A stretch of 64,000 bases of DNA from Tetrapyrgos nigripes (GCA_013368315.1 JAACJM010000126.1:180734-244733), one strand, 5' to 3'; shown: positions 22,165-32,878, numbered from the stretch's first letter. Made by a program: numbers and translations. The notes: generated from the sequence alone by a model not told the origin.

Positions 22165-25100
22165 ATGACTAGTCGACAAACTCGATCTCAAGGATCAGCC
22201 CCAGATATCCCACTTCCTACTACCAGTCGTCACTCTAGTGCACACCCCTCTGGTACCCAAACTCCTACTCCACCCGTATCATCTACTTCGCAAGCACAAC
22301 CACCTGATCCTCTCTTCCAAAACCCTCTTCCATTCCCACTTGATCCCATTATGTCTGATGCTGGCGAAAATACTAGGACTGATGTCCGGGATACTGCCCC
22401 TACTCCACCATCATCTCCTCCATCTACCTCTACTTCGTCGGTCGCATTATCTATGCCCGAAAACACAAACCCCAACTACGTGATGCCGCTCAGCGACATC
22501 AACAAAGCTTTTGATTCCCTGACAGTTCTTACTGGCAGTGAGAATTGGAAGATGTGGTACTTCCGCGTTAATAACGCTATACGGGTGATTCGTCACCAAC
22601 ACTTTAAAAGTTCCGGGTTACATCCTGGTAATACTGTCAAACTAGCCTGTTTTAACGCTATTACAGGCAAGATTGATGATAAAATCATGATCCACTACAT
22701 CGAAGAGTCGGATGCGATAGAGCTTATCAACAAGCTCAAGCAACGTTTCGACCCTTCATCCACAGTTCAAGAGTCTAACGAGCTGTGGAAACTCTTCAAC
22801 TTACGTAAACCAGTCTGGGAGTTTGATAAGCTCCTCGACGAAGCTCAGGATCTGTGGGCTTCTATCAAGAAGAGAGACATAGATGTCTCAGATCAAGTTT
22901 TTTACTCAGCTCTAGTGGGGATTATTCCTCCACACTATCACTTTGTTCGCAGTTCTTACGAAGCAACTGTGGATGCAGCTGCAGCTACATGGGATGCCAC
23001 TACTGCAGCTGAAGGGGAGAAACCCGTATACAGAGCCGTTGACCTCATTGCGCGGCTAAAGAAGGAATTCACTAACTATCGTTTGAGCAATGCTCGAACG
23101 TATCCTTCGAAGAAGTCCGACAAGAAGTCCGGTAGCACTAGTCAAGGCGGTGCTCAACGATCGGACAAGTCAAAAGGGGAATGCGCTAATGCCGCAGCGC
23201 CGTTCCAGAAGCCTTCTGATGTCAAAAAGGATCGGAAGTGCTTCAACTGCAACAAGATGGGTCATACGACCCAGACGTGCCCAGAACCGTGGACTGAAAA
23301 GTCCAAAGAAGCTATGAAGAAGAAAGGGATTACTAAACAATCCAACAAAGGCAAGACCAAGGAGAATGCATCAGTTGCCATCTCCATGCCTACGTCTTCT
23401 TCTTCTCAAATTGCGACTACGTCAACTTCGCAATCGGACTGGGTACAGTCGATTTCTTCGGGCGACCTTGAGATGGAAGACTCAGAGACTCCGGTGAGTC
23501 ATCATATTTCCCTACCTGCTTTTACCGCGATCTCTGACCAAGATCATACACATATCATTGATTCTGGTGCTACTATACACTGTACACCGTATCTTAACTT
23601 ACTTTTTAACGTTCATACTACGCCTGCCATAACTTTAACTGTTGCCAATTCAGAGCATCTAGATCTTCGATTAGCAGGCGATATGCGGGTAGAAATTAGG
23701 AAGGACAATGGTGAGTCTTCATCGATCACTCTTAAAAATGTATACTATAACTCAAAACTTCCGTTTACTTTAATCAGTATTTCACAAAAAGCAGACTATA
23801 CTTTTACTTTTCATGATCATTTATGTACAATACGTAATGACAAGGACAATTTCATTGGCGTTATACACGAGAGCGCCAAACTTTACTCCATCACAACTAA
23901 AAAATTGAGTGATAACGTTGCTACTTTAAGTTTATACGAACTTCACAAACAAATTGGTCATATGAGTTATACAAATCTAAAAACATTACTAAAAACAGAT
24001 AAATCTATTATTACAATCATTATTGATGATTGGACAGAAACTCAATGCGAAGACTGCATCATCAATAATATACACAGACTTTCTGTTCCGAAACAACGTA
24101 CTTCAGAATTAGCAGAAAACTTCGGAGACCATTTTCATATTGATATATTTGGTCCATTACGAACTGCCTCTATTGAAGGCTACAAATACTGGTTAACCAT
24201 CGTCGACGACTGTACGCGTTGGTTAATATTATCTCCACTTAAAACAAAAGACGAAGCCTATACCCAATGGGTTACATTTACTACTGAACTATTTACGCAA
24301 TATGGTATCAAAGTTAAAATTCTACAATCAGACAACGATGCCGTATTTACTTCGGGTGCATTCAAAAACTACCTGAAAGCACAAGGTACAATTGCACGTT
24401 ATACAGTTCATGACACGCCTCAGCAAAATGGAGTTGCTGAAAACATACATCAACATATCATGAATGGTATTCGTGTTAATCTGCATACTGGAAAACTACC
24501 TAATCGTTTATGGTGGCATGCAGGACTTTATACTATGTACATACTTAATAGATCTCCGAAAACTGCATTAAAAATGCAAACTCCCTATTTTAAACGTTAC
24601 GGTGTTAACGCAAACTTAGACAATCTACATAGCTTTGGTACACCTTGCATTGTATATGACGAAGCAAGAACTAGTAAACTAACTCCTAAAGGAAAACGTG
24701 GAGTTTGGTTAGGCTTTGACGATCATTCAAAAGGCCATTATGTCTACTTTGGTACTAAAGTGAATGTAGAACGCAATTTGCAATTCTTAACGTCCAAATC
24801 GCAAGTTGAAGGGGAGTTACAAAACAAAAATCAAGAACCATTAGAAACTACAGAAGAAAATACAACTGAAACTCCAACTTCTCAGGAACACGAACCTGAA
24901 CCAATGGATGTTGACGAAGACGAAACTAAACAACCTGATGGCCCAAGACGATCAAAAAGGATCCAAGAAGCCAGAGGTTTACTCTACGATGAAGTTGAAC
25001 AAAACATTGCTTTCTTCTTAACAGAATTCAATGTTTACTACGCTGATAACATTGGCGATCCAATTTCATTCAAGGATGTACTCAATCATCCACAACGTGA

Positions 25101-26631
25101 TGCATGGTTTGATTCCATGAAAGCTGAGATAGAATCTCTAGAAAGTCTAGGAACCTGGGAATACGTCAAACCTCCTGTTGATGCGAATATCATTGGTTCC
25201 AGATTTGTCTACAAAACTAAGTACGAACTTGGCAAACAAACCAAATTGAAATCTAGACTAGTAGCACAAGGCTTTAGTCAACAAGAAGGCATTGATTACT
25301 ACGCAAATGATATCTTTGCCCCTGTAGCACGCATGAGCAGTACACGTTTTATACTTGCTCTTGCAGCTTCATTAGACTATGAAACTACTCAGATTGATAT
25401 TAAATCTGCCTATCTTTACGGAAACGTTACTGACGAGGAAACATTATACCTTCGTCCACCTCCGGGTAATTTACTACCTAACTTACCTGAAGGCTACGTA
25501 CTTAAACTCAGAAAGACTCTATATGGGTTGAAACAAGCTGGTCGTCGATGGTATGAAAAATTATGCAATATTCTCATAAAGTTACTAGGACTTAAGAAGT
25601 CTACTTACGATAATGCGGTATTCTACCGATATCATGAGAATAAACTCATTTTAATACTATCTTGTCATGTCGATGACATTACTTTATGTACTATCAACAA
25701 AGCTACTGCACAAGCTTTTGTTACTGCACTTAGTGGACACGTCCAAGTCACTGACGGTGGAGAAATCCACTGGATTCTCGGTATGGAAATTCAACGAGAT
25801 AGGAATAATCATACTATTAAACTCCGTCAGAAACATTACATTGAGAATATTCTCAAACGATACAATTTTGACCAATTACATACACACCGTACACCTATGC
25901 TACCCAGGCAAAATCTTAGCCCTAGACCTGGGAGCGAACCGCAATGGGACGCCGCTGCTATTAAACACTATATGTCACTAGTCGGTGGTTTACGATATGT
26001 CGCTGACTGTACTAGGCCAGACATTGTATATTGTACTGGTCAACTAGCAAGATACCTTAATGATCCAGGTGAAGAGCATTACGCTGCAGCTAAACAATGC
26101 TATCTTTATCTAAAAGGAACTTGCGATTACTGGCTCAACCTAGGGAGCCCTACTATTACTTCTACTTATGGATTTGCCGACTCTGATGGTATGTCCACGT
26201 ATGGCAATAAACCAATCATGGGCTATGCATTCAAATTTGCTGAATCGCTTATTTCTTGGTCAAGTAAGCGAGGCACACTGGTAACTTTATCAGTTACTGA
26301 GGCTGAACTTTGCGCACTCGCACATGCCTCACAAGAAGCTATTTATTTGAAAGGTTTTATAGAAGAAATTCTAAATACCGAACAGGAGCCAGTACTTATC
26401 AACTCAGATAGTGCATCTACTTTGGCAATTATACGTGCTCCTGAAGAACAACATACTCAGAGAACTAAGCATTTCAATATCCGTAAAAACTTCCTTACTG
26501 ATCGGATACATCAACGATACATACGAGTTAAACATGTGTCAACTAATGATCAACTTGCGGATATACTTACGAAAGCTCTCTCCGCTGATAAGATCAAGCG
26601 TTTCTCCCGATTACTAGGGATATCCGCTTGA
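22165..26631 (+). CDS. Copia Gag-Pol polyprotein (Gag, protease, integrase, RT, RNase H), intact
   Basis: A 1488-aa uninterrupted frame. Order seen: Pro/Ser/Thr-rich N-terminus; Gag helical region (about 105-310) with SLTVLTGSENWKMWYFRV; CCHC zinc knuckle CFNCNKMGHTTQTC near 359-372; aspartic protease HIIDSGATIHC near 465; integrase zinc region ELHKQIGHMS...CEDC, then the D-D-E core (TIVDDCTRW, LQSDNDAVF, QQNGVAENIHQ); a charged linker; reverse transcriptase with QIDIKSAYLYG and the catalytic CHVDDI in place of the common YVDD; RNase H ADSDGM and NSDSASTLAI. Stop at 26629-26631 overlaps the polypurine tract. Single-frame Gag-Pol is usual for copia; how Gag excess is made is not visible. The likely product acts in cytoplasmic particles and integrates nuclear DNA copies. 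Confidence 0.96.
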   Translation: MTSRQTRSQGSAPDIPLPTTSRHSSAHPSGTQTPTPPVSSTSQAQPPDPLFQNPLPFPLDPIMSDAGENTRTDVRDTAPTPPSSPPSTSTSSVALSMPENTNPNYVMPLSDINKAFDSLTVLTGSENWKMWYFRVNNAIRVIRHQHFKSSGLHPGNTVKLACFNAITGKIDDKIMIHYIEESDAIELINKLKQRFDPSSTVQESNELWKLFNLRKPVWEFDKLLDEAQDLWASIKKRDIDVSDQVFYSALVGIIPPHYHFVRSSYEATVDAAAATWDATTAAEGEKPVYRAVDLIARLKKEFTNYRLSNARTYPSKKSDKKSGSTSQGGAQRSDKSKGECANAAAPFQKPSDVKKDRKCFNCNKMGHTTQTCPEPWTEKSKEAMKKKGITKQSNKGKTKENASVAISMPTSSSSQIATTSTSQSDWVQSISSGDLEMEDSETPVSHHISLPAFTAISDQDHTHIIDSGATIHCTPYLNLLFNVHTTPAITLTVANSEHLDLRLAGDMRVEIRKDNGESSSITLKNVYYNSKLPFTLISISQKADYTFTFHDHLCTIRNDKDNFIGVIHESAKLYSITTKKLSDNVATLSLYELHKQIGHMSYTNLKTLLKTDKSIITIIIDDWTETQCEDCIINNIHRLSVPKQRTSELAENFGDHFHIDIFGPLRTASIEGYKYWLTIVDDCTRWLILSPLKTKDEAYTQWVTFTTELFTQYGIKVKILQSDNDAVFTSGAFKNYLKAQGTIARYTVHDTPQQNGVAENIHQHIMNGIRVNLHTGKLPNRLWWHAGLYTMYILNRSPKTALKMQTPYFKRYGVNANLDNLHSFGTPCIVYDEARTSKLTPKGKRGVWLGFDDHSKGHYVYFGTKVNVERNLQFLTSKSQVEGELQNKNQEPLETTEENTTETPTSQEHEPEPMDVDEDETKQPDGPRRSKRIQEARGLLYDEVEQNIAFFLTEFNVYYADNIGDPISFKDVLNHPQRDAWFDSMKAEIESLESLGTWEYVKPPVDANIIGSRFVYKTKYELGKQTKLKSRLVAQGFSQQEGIDYYANDIFAPVARMSSTRFILALAASLDYETTQIDIKSAYLYGNVTDEETLYLRPPPGNLLPNLPEGYVLKLRKTLYGLKQAGRRWYEKLCNILIKLLGLKKSTYDNAVFYRYHENKLILILSCHVDDITLCTINKATAQAFVTALSGHVQVTDGGEIHWILGMEIQRDRNNHTIKLRQKHYIENILKRYNFDQLHTHRTPMLPRQNLSPRPGSEPQWDAAAIKHYMSLVGGLRYVADCTRPDIVYCTGQLARYLNDPGEEHYAAAKQCYLYLKGTCDYWLNLGSPTITSTYGFADSDGMSTYGNKPIMGYAFKFAESLISWSSKRGTLVTLSVTEAELCALAHASQEAIYLKGFIEEILNTEQEPVLINSDSASTLAIIRAPEEQHTQRTKHFNIRKNFLTDRIHQRYIRVKHVSTNDQLADILTKALSADKIKRFSRLLGISA

Positions 26632-26638
26632 AGGGGAG
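26631..26638 (+). other. Polypurine tract of the complete copia element
   Basis: AAGGGGAG lies against the first T of the 3' LTR, overlapping the polyprotein stop codon. Confidence 0.8.
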
Positions 26639-26873
26639 TGTTGGAATTAAATGATAATGATCATATTACTAAGCTACTACGCATACGGCATCAATCAGGT
26701 ACTGCGGACATACGGTCAAATGATCATACGGATATACTTAGACTATTTATATTATTATACTACTCTGATTAATGATATATACTTGAGAGTCAAGCGAGAT
26801 ACGTTCGCACGCTCTTACCCCCCACTTTGTGACTCTCACTAAGACTATTCGCTAAGATAACCTAAGTCTAATA
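26639..26873 (+). repeat. 3' LTR of the complete copia element
   Basis: 235 bp, TGTTGGAATT...TCTAATA, followed by target duplication AACTT (26874-26878). Compared with the 5' copy it carries GCGGAC, CTGATT and CTCACT at the three variable sites. Confidence 0.95.
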
Positions 26874-26878
26874 AACTT

Positions 26879-27899
26879 ATCCTCTCCTTCATCCTAATAC
26901 ATGATACCCATAGGCCATCTCTGCCTCTGCTAGTGCCTTTCTCCTCTTGTACGATGTCCACCTTCTCTCAACCAACTTGCCGCGTACCACTGCAATGTCG
27001 GAATCTTCTTCAACTAACCCAAAAACAGTACCAATTCAAATAGCACCGCTGCCCATCATGGGCACGTCCCGACTTCTTGTCAAGAATCGTCGTGTCTCAT
27101 AATATCCGCGTCTAGAACAACCTCAACAATAAACAACTACGTCAAAACTCGGGATTCCATTAAGTCATGTGCAAGCTTTGTTTCCAGTTGGGCAGACGCA
27201 ACACTTACCCGTGCACACCTTTTCGCCGATGATGGAACGCGTTTGGAGGAGAGGGGTTGCCTCATGTATTAAAGACGTGTCTGGGCGTATATCTCAGGCG
27301 TGATGCGTGAGCTGCGCCTGTCGCTTGCAACAGTCTGCCTAGGTTTCGGTTCATGCTGGAAATAGATGTGTGCTTCTGTCAATGCTTACTGTTGTTTTAT
27401 AAACAACTCATTTGTCACGATCGTCCAACGGATGGACTTATGAACAGTCGTGATTAGTCTTCCGATGAGCGAGGCCAATATCCTACCCCCATCTGAACCG
27501 TTGATCCATGCAGGTGGCAGCGGATGAAGAATGGGTTCGCAAAATAATCCAGTTTTGAATCGTTCCAATGGGATACTAGTAGCGCGCTCAGAAGTTCCTG
27601 CAATCTATACAGAAAGTAATGAAATTATATTCGACAGTAAAGTAGGCATAATTAGATCATTGATTATTTCGTCTTGATGAGAAGGCCTGCTTTCAGGGAA
27701 ACCATTTTTCTATCTTATAGAATTCCATAGATAAGACGTTTACGATAGTGTACATTTTTTCTTTCACTGCACGTACTCGGAACTCGACGTTACATGATCC
27801 AAATCCACATGCGAACGATAAACACAGTCTGAACGAAGACGAAAACAAATAAGCCTTAGACGGATAACTTGAAGGATATTGCAGAGGCTGGGCTCAGAT
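26879..27899. other. Right half of the copia-split unit, then no gene seen
   Basis: Sequence after the LTR continues the interrupted duplicated unit: CTAATACATG...CCCATAGG resembles 42,265-42,290. From 26,960 to 27,080 there are eIF4E exon-1-like words (CTTCTCTCAACCAACT). 27,150-27,250 repeats 21,610-21,720 (GTGCAAGCTTTGTTT, AGTTGGGCAGACGC). Nothing is open. From about 27,260 to 27,899 no feature was recognised apart from the 3' flank of the secreted-peptide gene. Confidence 0.45.
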
Positions 27900-28137
27900 T
27901 CAAGGACAGTTGGAGCAAGCAGGGTTTTGACAAATGCAGCGGGCTGTAACTCGGGAATCAAGACCAAGTCGAGGAAGTGAAGAGTCAATGAAAAATGCTA
28001 CCTTCCAAACCATCTGGCTGAGCAACGGGGGAAGCAGTCGCCTGCATGGTCATAGTCAAAGCTACGACGGCCATTGAAGCGAGGACTTTGGTGAAGAAGC
28101 CGATGGCATTGGTGTTGGCATTGGTGATGAATTGCAT
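27900..28137 (-). CDS. Small secreted cysteine-rich peptide (59 aa)
   Basis: Two exons, 28137-28002 and 27943-27900, join in phase (GAAG + CC). The precursor has a charged-poor N-terminus, a hydrophobic signal core (VLASMAVVALTMTMQAT) and an Ala-Ser-Pro cleavage-like site near residue 35. The mature part is short: SPVAQPDGLEA then RCICQNPACSNCP and stop, with four cysteines spaced C-x-C-x4-C-x2-C in the last 12 residues. The 58-bp intron splits the precursor just before the Cys motif. A TATAAATA box and a 5'-UTR intron lie upstream. Export through the secretory pathway is well supported by the sequence. Whether it is an effector, a signalling peptide or a metal-binding peptide is unknown. Confidence 0.68.
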
Positions 28138-28339
28138 GCTGTAGACAGCGAAATAGGAGCAAAAGGAAAAGAAGAGTGAACTCGAGATCGCACTAGCCTA
28201 GAAGCTTGAAGACCCAAGAGACTTACATGGTTGGAGAAGTTGAAGAAAAGTTGGTAGAGCAGAAGATTGACTCGACTCGTGTGCTTCGAAGGTTTGTAGA
28301 ACCGTTGTTCTTTCCAGTAAAACATGGAGGGTATTTATA
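28138..28339 (-). promoter_or_regulatory. TATA box, leader and 5'-UTR intron of the secreted-peptide gene
   Basis: On the minus strand TATAAATA lies at 28339-28332. The leader then shows a GTAAGT donor at 28226 and a CTACAG acceptor at 28139, placing an 88-bp intron immediately before CATG, the start codon context. An ATG at the donor (ATGTAA if unspliced) would be removed or read as a two-codon upstream frame. Confidence 0.5.
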
Positions 28340-29471
28340 CCTTTGAGAAGGAGGGGTGAACACCGAAGAACACAATATCGAGTCTGAGTCCCGACAATTT
28401 GGATTAAGGGTTTGCGTAAGGATTACTTCCCTTGAACTTCTGAAATTGAAACATACCTATGAACATATCAGTTTGTATACTTTCCCCCTCCCCCCTATCG
28501 AAATAAAGGCAAGACAGCTGCCTACAGTGTATGGACAGTCTCCACTGCTGTCACTGCACAAAGATAAAAGGTTTAAGGAGGCCAGTGGGCCTCAATCATC
28601 ATAAGTGGTCAGCAGAGTGTAAAGACAAGATCGTACGCATTCTCCTTGTGTGAGGGTAGCTGGCCTACGTACGTTTCCTGATTCTGCATATAAAGCGCAC
28701 ATTGCTCATAGGAGCTTCTTGACACGACGCGCTGGCACGGTGGAGCTTGGGTGGCGCATCTCGAGGTCAATCCCTCACCAGCGATGATTTTTCTTGCAGA
28801 GTATAGCGTAGACCAAGCAAAAGCATCGACAATTCGTTAAAAAAATATTGACGTACAACTTATCGTACAAACCACTGATAGATGTAGCCACAGGATATTA
28901 GACTTGGAATCCGACGGTGGGGCCTTCAGGTGAGACCCTTCCCCTCCTTCCCCTTTTACGAACAAGAGAACAAGACAGCTTCTCCAGCTGGGACCGTTGA
29001 TTTAGGAGGACAGGCCGAGTGCACCAGAGGAGATAAAGAAATGTGCGTTGGTTCAGGCTAGGTGCGAAATCGCCTCCCCTATTCGCGGTCTCCCGATCCA
29101 AACACCGCCAATAACCTGCCACTTACATTTGAGCGAAAGCCTTAGAAACACAAAAAGTCGCAGCATCCGTTCGAGAGACGTAAAATCTGTAAAATCCTTG
29201 AAAAAAGACACGTATAAATCGTACAACAGTCTACAGAATACCTACATATCCAGAGTTGGAGACTAGGACTGCGGTACGTTTTACATCACGGAAATTGTTC
29301 CAAATCACCCAAAAATTTGACAACCCAAGGTCCCAGAAGGCAGCCCTATACCTCTTCAAGTAACAATCAAGCAACTCACGTCCTGACGCGTTTTGTGGCG
29401 CGCTATAGCCTATAGAGTCACGGGTCTGCAGAAGTGCACGTGGCCCAACTCGGAAAATTTAAAATTTAAAT
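28340..29471. other. Intergenic stretch, no gene recognised
   Basis: About 1.1 kb without a supported gene on either strand. Short open frames at 28356-28604, 28898-29122 and 29048-29266 lack recognisable features. Confidence 0.45.
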
Positions 29472-29479
29472 CCTCGAAC

Positions 29480-30009
29480 CAAGAGGTGTGCAGACAGTCT
29501 ACCTGAGACCGGACCTTGGGGGGGGGAGGGGGTCTGGAGGGGGCTTATGACCCAAAAGTACATCATGCCCTAGAGAGTGTATAGACCAAATTTCTGGTGT
29601 CATCTCTGCTTCAAAGTATCAGAAATACACTTGGAAGGTAAAAACAGGTAGAAGACATGTCTGATATGCCTTATTTGGGTGGAATCCCACTGAAATTGTA
29701 TGTAGTTCTCACGATAGTGATGTCGTCAGTGGTCTGAGATCATGAACTTTCCTTTGAAAAATATTTGCTACCTCAAGAAAATGGACCCCACATTAGCATT
29801 TATCACTCCTTTTGTTGTGTCTTTAGGTCACTAGAGGGTCTATAAGGTGGTCTGGAGAAAAAGTGACTTGATTTGATGATTTATAAGCGAAATTTTATCT
29901 AAAAATCTCTTTCCTTTTTAGGAAGGAGGGGGGGAGGGGGGAAGGTCTGGCTGACCTTAAAACCCAAAAGGAACGTCCGGTCTGGCCATAACCATCTGCA
30001 CACCTCTTG
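29480..30009. mobile_element. 530-bp hAT-type MITE with 8-bp target duplication
   Basis: Terminal inverted repeats CAAGAGGTGTGCAGA... start at 29480 and end at 30009. They are followed by further inverted matches including AGACCGGAC. The element is flanked by the perfect 8-bp direct repeat CCTCGAAC at 29472-29479 and 30010-30017, as expected of hAT insertions. Both subterminal zones carry long G runs (GGGGGGGGAGGGGG near 29519 and a similar run near 29928). No transposase frame. It lies 31 bp in front of the F-box start codon, so it forms most of that gene's proximal upstream region. A relative of the same size is at 60928-61455. Confidence 0.93.
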
Positions 30010-30040
30010 CCTCGAACCACCTTCCCTCTCGTTCTCCAAA

Positions 30041-31709
30041 ATGCACCGTCAAACCAGTTCCCTCCAGCCAGTACGCAAGGTCTCTGCTATTCTACTTTTT
30101 TGTCTCTCTGACTAAATCCCAGCTCCTGAAAACGGACAAAACTATCCAGTTCATCCTTGGCTTGTTGCGTGCAAATTTTGGCACATACACAACAGATGTT
30201 TTCTGTATCTCTCAATCTTTGGAAAACGCAGAACACAGTTGTAGAGAGCTGAACGTTGATGTTGAGAAATGCCAGGAGATGGTGCTATCAAAGCGAATTG
30301 ATCTATACCGGTCTCTGTTGGCTCCCATTTGGAAGGTGCCTTCAGATCTCCTCGCGCACATTTTCACTTTCTGCTGCCCAGAAAATAGCTTCACTCGAGA
30401 TAAATTGGACCTTCCGGCGCTCCATTTGTCCCAGGTGTGCGCTGGATGGAGGGATTTATCACAAAGTACTCCCTCCTTGTGGTCATCGATCAGTATTCAC
30501 TTTTCATCAACAAACGATACGCATGGTGAAGAGTACAGGGTTTTTGGGCTGCTTTACGATTATCTGGAGCTCTCCAAGGATGCATCCTTATTCATTACTC
30601 TCGCCATTTGGGATACCACACAAACTGCGATGCTTGTTCTGGTCTCACTCACGCAGCACTGTGCTCAGTGGGCTAGCTTCTCCTTAGTATGTGCGGATTT
30701 CCCTCTTTGTATCTTATCCGAGGCCTCCATCAACGGAAACTTACCCCGTCTTGTTTCCCTTCGCCTCTTGTGGTATAGACTCGACGATGTCACAGCCATA
30801 GCCGATGCATTCAGCATTGCTCCAAATCTCCAGGAAGTCGAGATCGGGACTTCTTTCCGATTTGCCTCACATCTGGAGGAGCCATTACAGATTCCTTGGG
30901 CCCAGATAACCAAGTTGTCGCATTCACAACGGGACATGGCAGTCGTTCTTAGGGATCTACAAATTGTGTCTAATGCCACGGACGTCAGCGTTGCCTTCAT
31001 CAATGATTCGCACCAGTCAAACCCTGACTCCCCTACACATTTGGTTCATCAGCTACAGACTCTGACTCTTATCGACCACGGCCATGATTATGAAGAGCAT
31101 CCACGCTGGTTCCAAAAATTGACCCTACCCCGATTGACCAATCTCCATTTTGTTTGGATGGAAATTCTTTCTGATGGACAAAATGCGGCTGACTTTTTGG
31201 ATATTCCGGTGTTTTTGGAGCGCTCAAAGTGTACGATTACTGTCCTTAGTCTGTGCAACATGCAGATTGAAGACGTAAAAGCTATTGAGCTTCTAGAGCG
31301 GCTTCCTTCCCTTGTGGAGGTGAAGATTCACGAGCATCCTTCCTGGAAGCGGTGCTGGATGGTTACTCCTTGTCTTCTTCAGTGATTCACGATTGGCCAT
31401 GCCAGCAGATCCGAGTCTTCCAAACCCAAACCTTTCCTTCCTCACCTACAAAAGCTTGATCTACAGCTCCATTCTGCAGTTGTCACAGAAGCTTTGGTTG
31501 CAATTCTCTGTTCACGTTGTGTTCTTGACTTGAAGAAGGAAGAGGGCCAAGAAGGCGTTGAGGGTGTGGTCACCAGGTTATTGTCAGTGAAGATTTGTAT
31601 CTTGGTGCAGAAGGGCGATAGTACAAGACCCAACATGGAACCTCTTTATCAGATGGCGGGTGAAGAAGGGTTACAGGTGGAGAGTTTGTTTCGAGAAGTC
31701 CAGCGATAA
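30041..31709 (+). pseudogene. F-box protein gene with one in-frame stop
   Basis: A first exon 30041-30079 (MHRQTSSLQPVRK) can splice to 30123 with a short 43-bp intron. The frame then runs to a TGA at 31383-31385 and continues open in the same frame to 31709. The F-box-like segment LLAPIWKVPSDLLAHIFTF is followed by HLSQVCAGWRDLSQSTPSLW, the usual F-box and adjacent motif of agaricomycete proteins, and a C-terminal leucine-rich part. After the TGA the frame still codes leucine-rich repeat-like sequence (FLPHLQKLDLQLHS), so the stop probably truncates a longer protein of about 540 aa. The product would be a substrate adaptor of an SCF ubiquitin ligase. A 420-aa truncated form could still be made. 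The hAT MITE borders its promoter. Confidence 0.72.
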
Positions 31710-31869
31710 TACATAATTCCCTTGCCTTCTCTATAACCTTCTCTATTACACGTATCATCTTCCAACCATCATCCATCCCTCGTTCACTACTCCTTTCTTG
31801 ACAGTGTTTTTCCATACTGGTATATGAGCTGACGATGCCTCTGCATATGATGAAAACCAAATTTGATGT

Positions 31870-32875
31870 CCTGTCAGAACAACCCTGACATATCAAGATA
31901 AAGTGGTTTGAGAGAAGAAGCAGGCGAGGCACTGAAGCCTTTGCCAACTAAGTACAAACAGTCCCTTGATCTCGTTGTCATTGTGATCTGATCATCCATG
32001 ACGCGTGACGACGACAAGACCTGCAGCTTACTCTCCCTGAACAATGACCACATCTACTGTGCCACTCTACAAGACAACGAGCTTGTGTTCTCTGTCTTCC
32101 AAATATCATCTGAGCTTTATCATTGCCTCTACCATTGACAATGAGCTCAACGTTAACTTTACTCGTTTCGAAATCGATTTGGCCAGCAAGCCATAATGGT
32201 ATGCTCCTGAAGTGAACCCTGCTAGCAAGGTGTGTATCTCAATCTCAGCCTCGTATTATTCACGTCTTCCTCTCACTGACACTAACTCATCTCTCAAATT
32301 TACCCAGGTCCCGCAATCACCTTTCCTCTCTACCTCCTCCGTCCTCTGCACCAAGCCCGTCTTTTCATAGACGCCATTTCCAACATATTTATCCCTTCAT
32401 TCTATAGATTCCAAGCTCTAGGTGATTCCCCTGATCAGATTCCTCTCATCAGACTACTGCAAGTATGTTTGAGGTGGTAGAAATCATTCAACGACTTCTC
32501 CCTGACCCAGAGAAAGAGAACGAAGGAGGAGAGTATGCATTGGGGAAGGAGTTTAGTAATGTGGATGCGGCGATTCCGCCATTTTTGGTGAGGTGGGACG
32601 TTGGGTTGAGTGATGTTGGGGTGTATAAAGAGGTGAGGGAAAGAAGGTGTGGGAGGCGTTGAGTAGGGAGGTGAAGTATGAGAGGCTTAGGAGGTATTTG
32701 AGGGTGTTGAAGGAGAAGGAGAGTGTTAAGAAGACTTGGGATAGGGTAAGTATGATTTCGTTAAGTGTGACTCAACTGGTGGTGAGATGACAGACTAACG
32801 TATTTTTTTTTTTTTTGCAGGACTCCATCAGACTTCTATGGGAGACGGTTTGCGGAAGCGAGGGCTAAGAAACAT
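31870..32875 (+). pseudogene. Chimeric eIF4E-start / GST pseudogene (copy B)
   Basis: 31,880-32,140 resembles the region just upstream of the eIF4E gene (TCTTCCAAATATCATCTGAG; CATTGCCTCTACCATTGACA). The eIF4E-like ATGAGCTCAACG at 32,141 is fused directly to GST exon 3 (TTTACTCGTTTCGAAATCG at about 32,157). The GST part keeps introns and exon order to about 32,870. It has a TAA where the intact gene has GAA of the Pro-Glu-Trp triplet, a shortened exon 4 and an ATC/ACTTC-region deletion in the last exon. GST exons 1-2, including the catalytic Cys, are absent. Not functional as a transferase. Confidence 0.78.
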
Positions 32876-32878
32876 CGT

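Larger units (their letters stand above)
21837..26873 (+). mobile_element. Complete Ty1/copia retrotransposon, likely recent
   Basis: A 5037-bp element has 235-bp LTRs that differ at three positions, a single open polyprotein, a primer-binding site and a polypurine tract. It is flanked by the 5-bp target duplication AACTT at 21832-21836 and 26874-26878. The LTRs begin TGTTGG and end CTAATA, so the termini are TG...TA rather than TG...CA. All parts needed for movement are present, so it could be autonomous. It lies inside a decayed duplicated unit downstream of the GST gene. Confidence 0.96.

Noticed and set aside
22230..22483. Frames overlapping the start of the copia polyprotein
   Set aside because: They are alternative frames of the Pro/Ser/Thr-rich Gag N-terminus; the 1488-aa frame is the real one.
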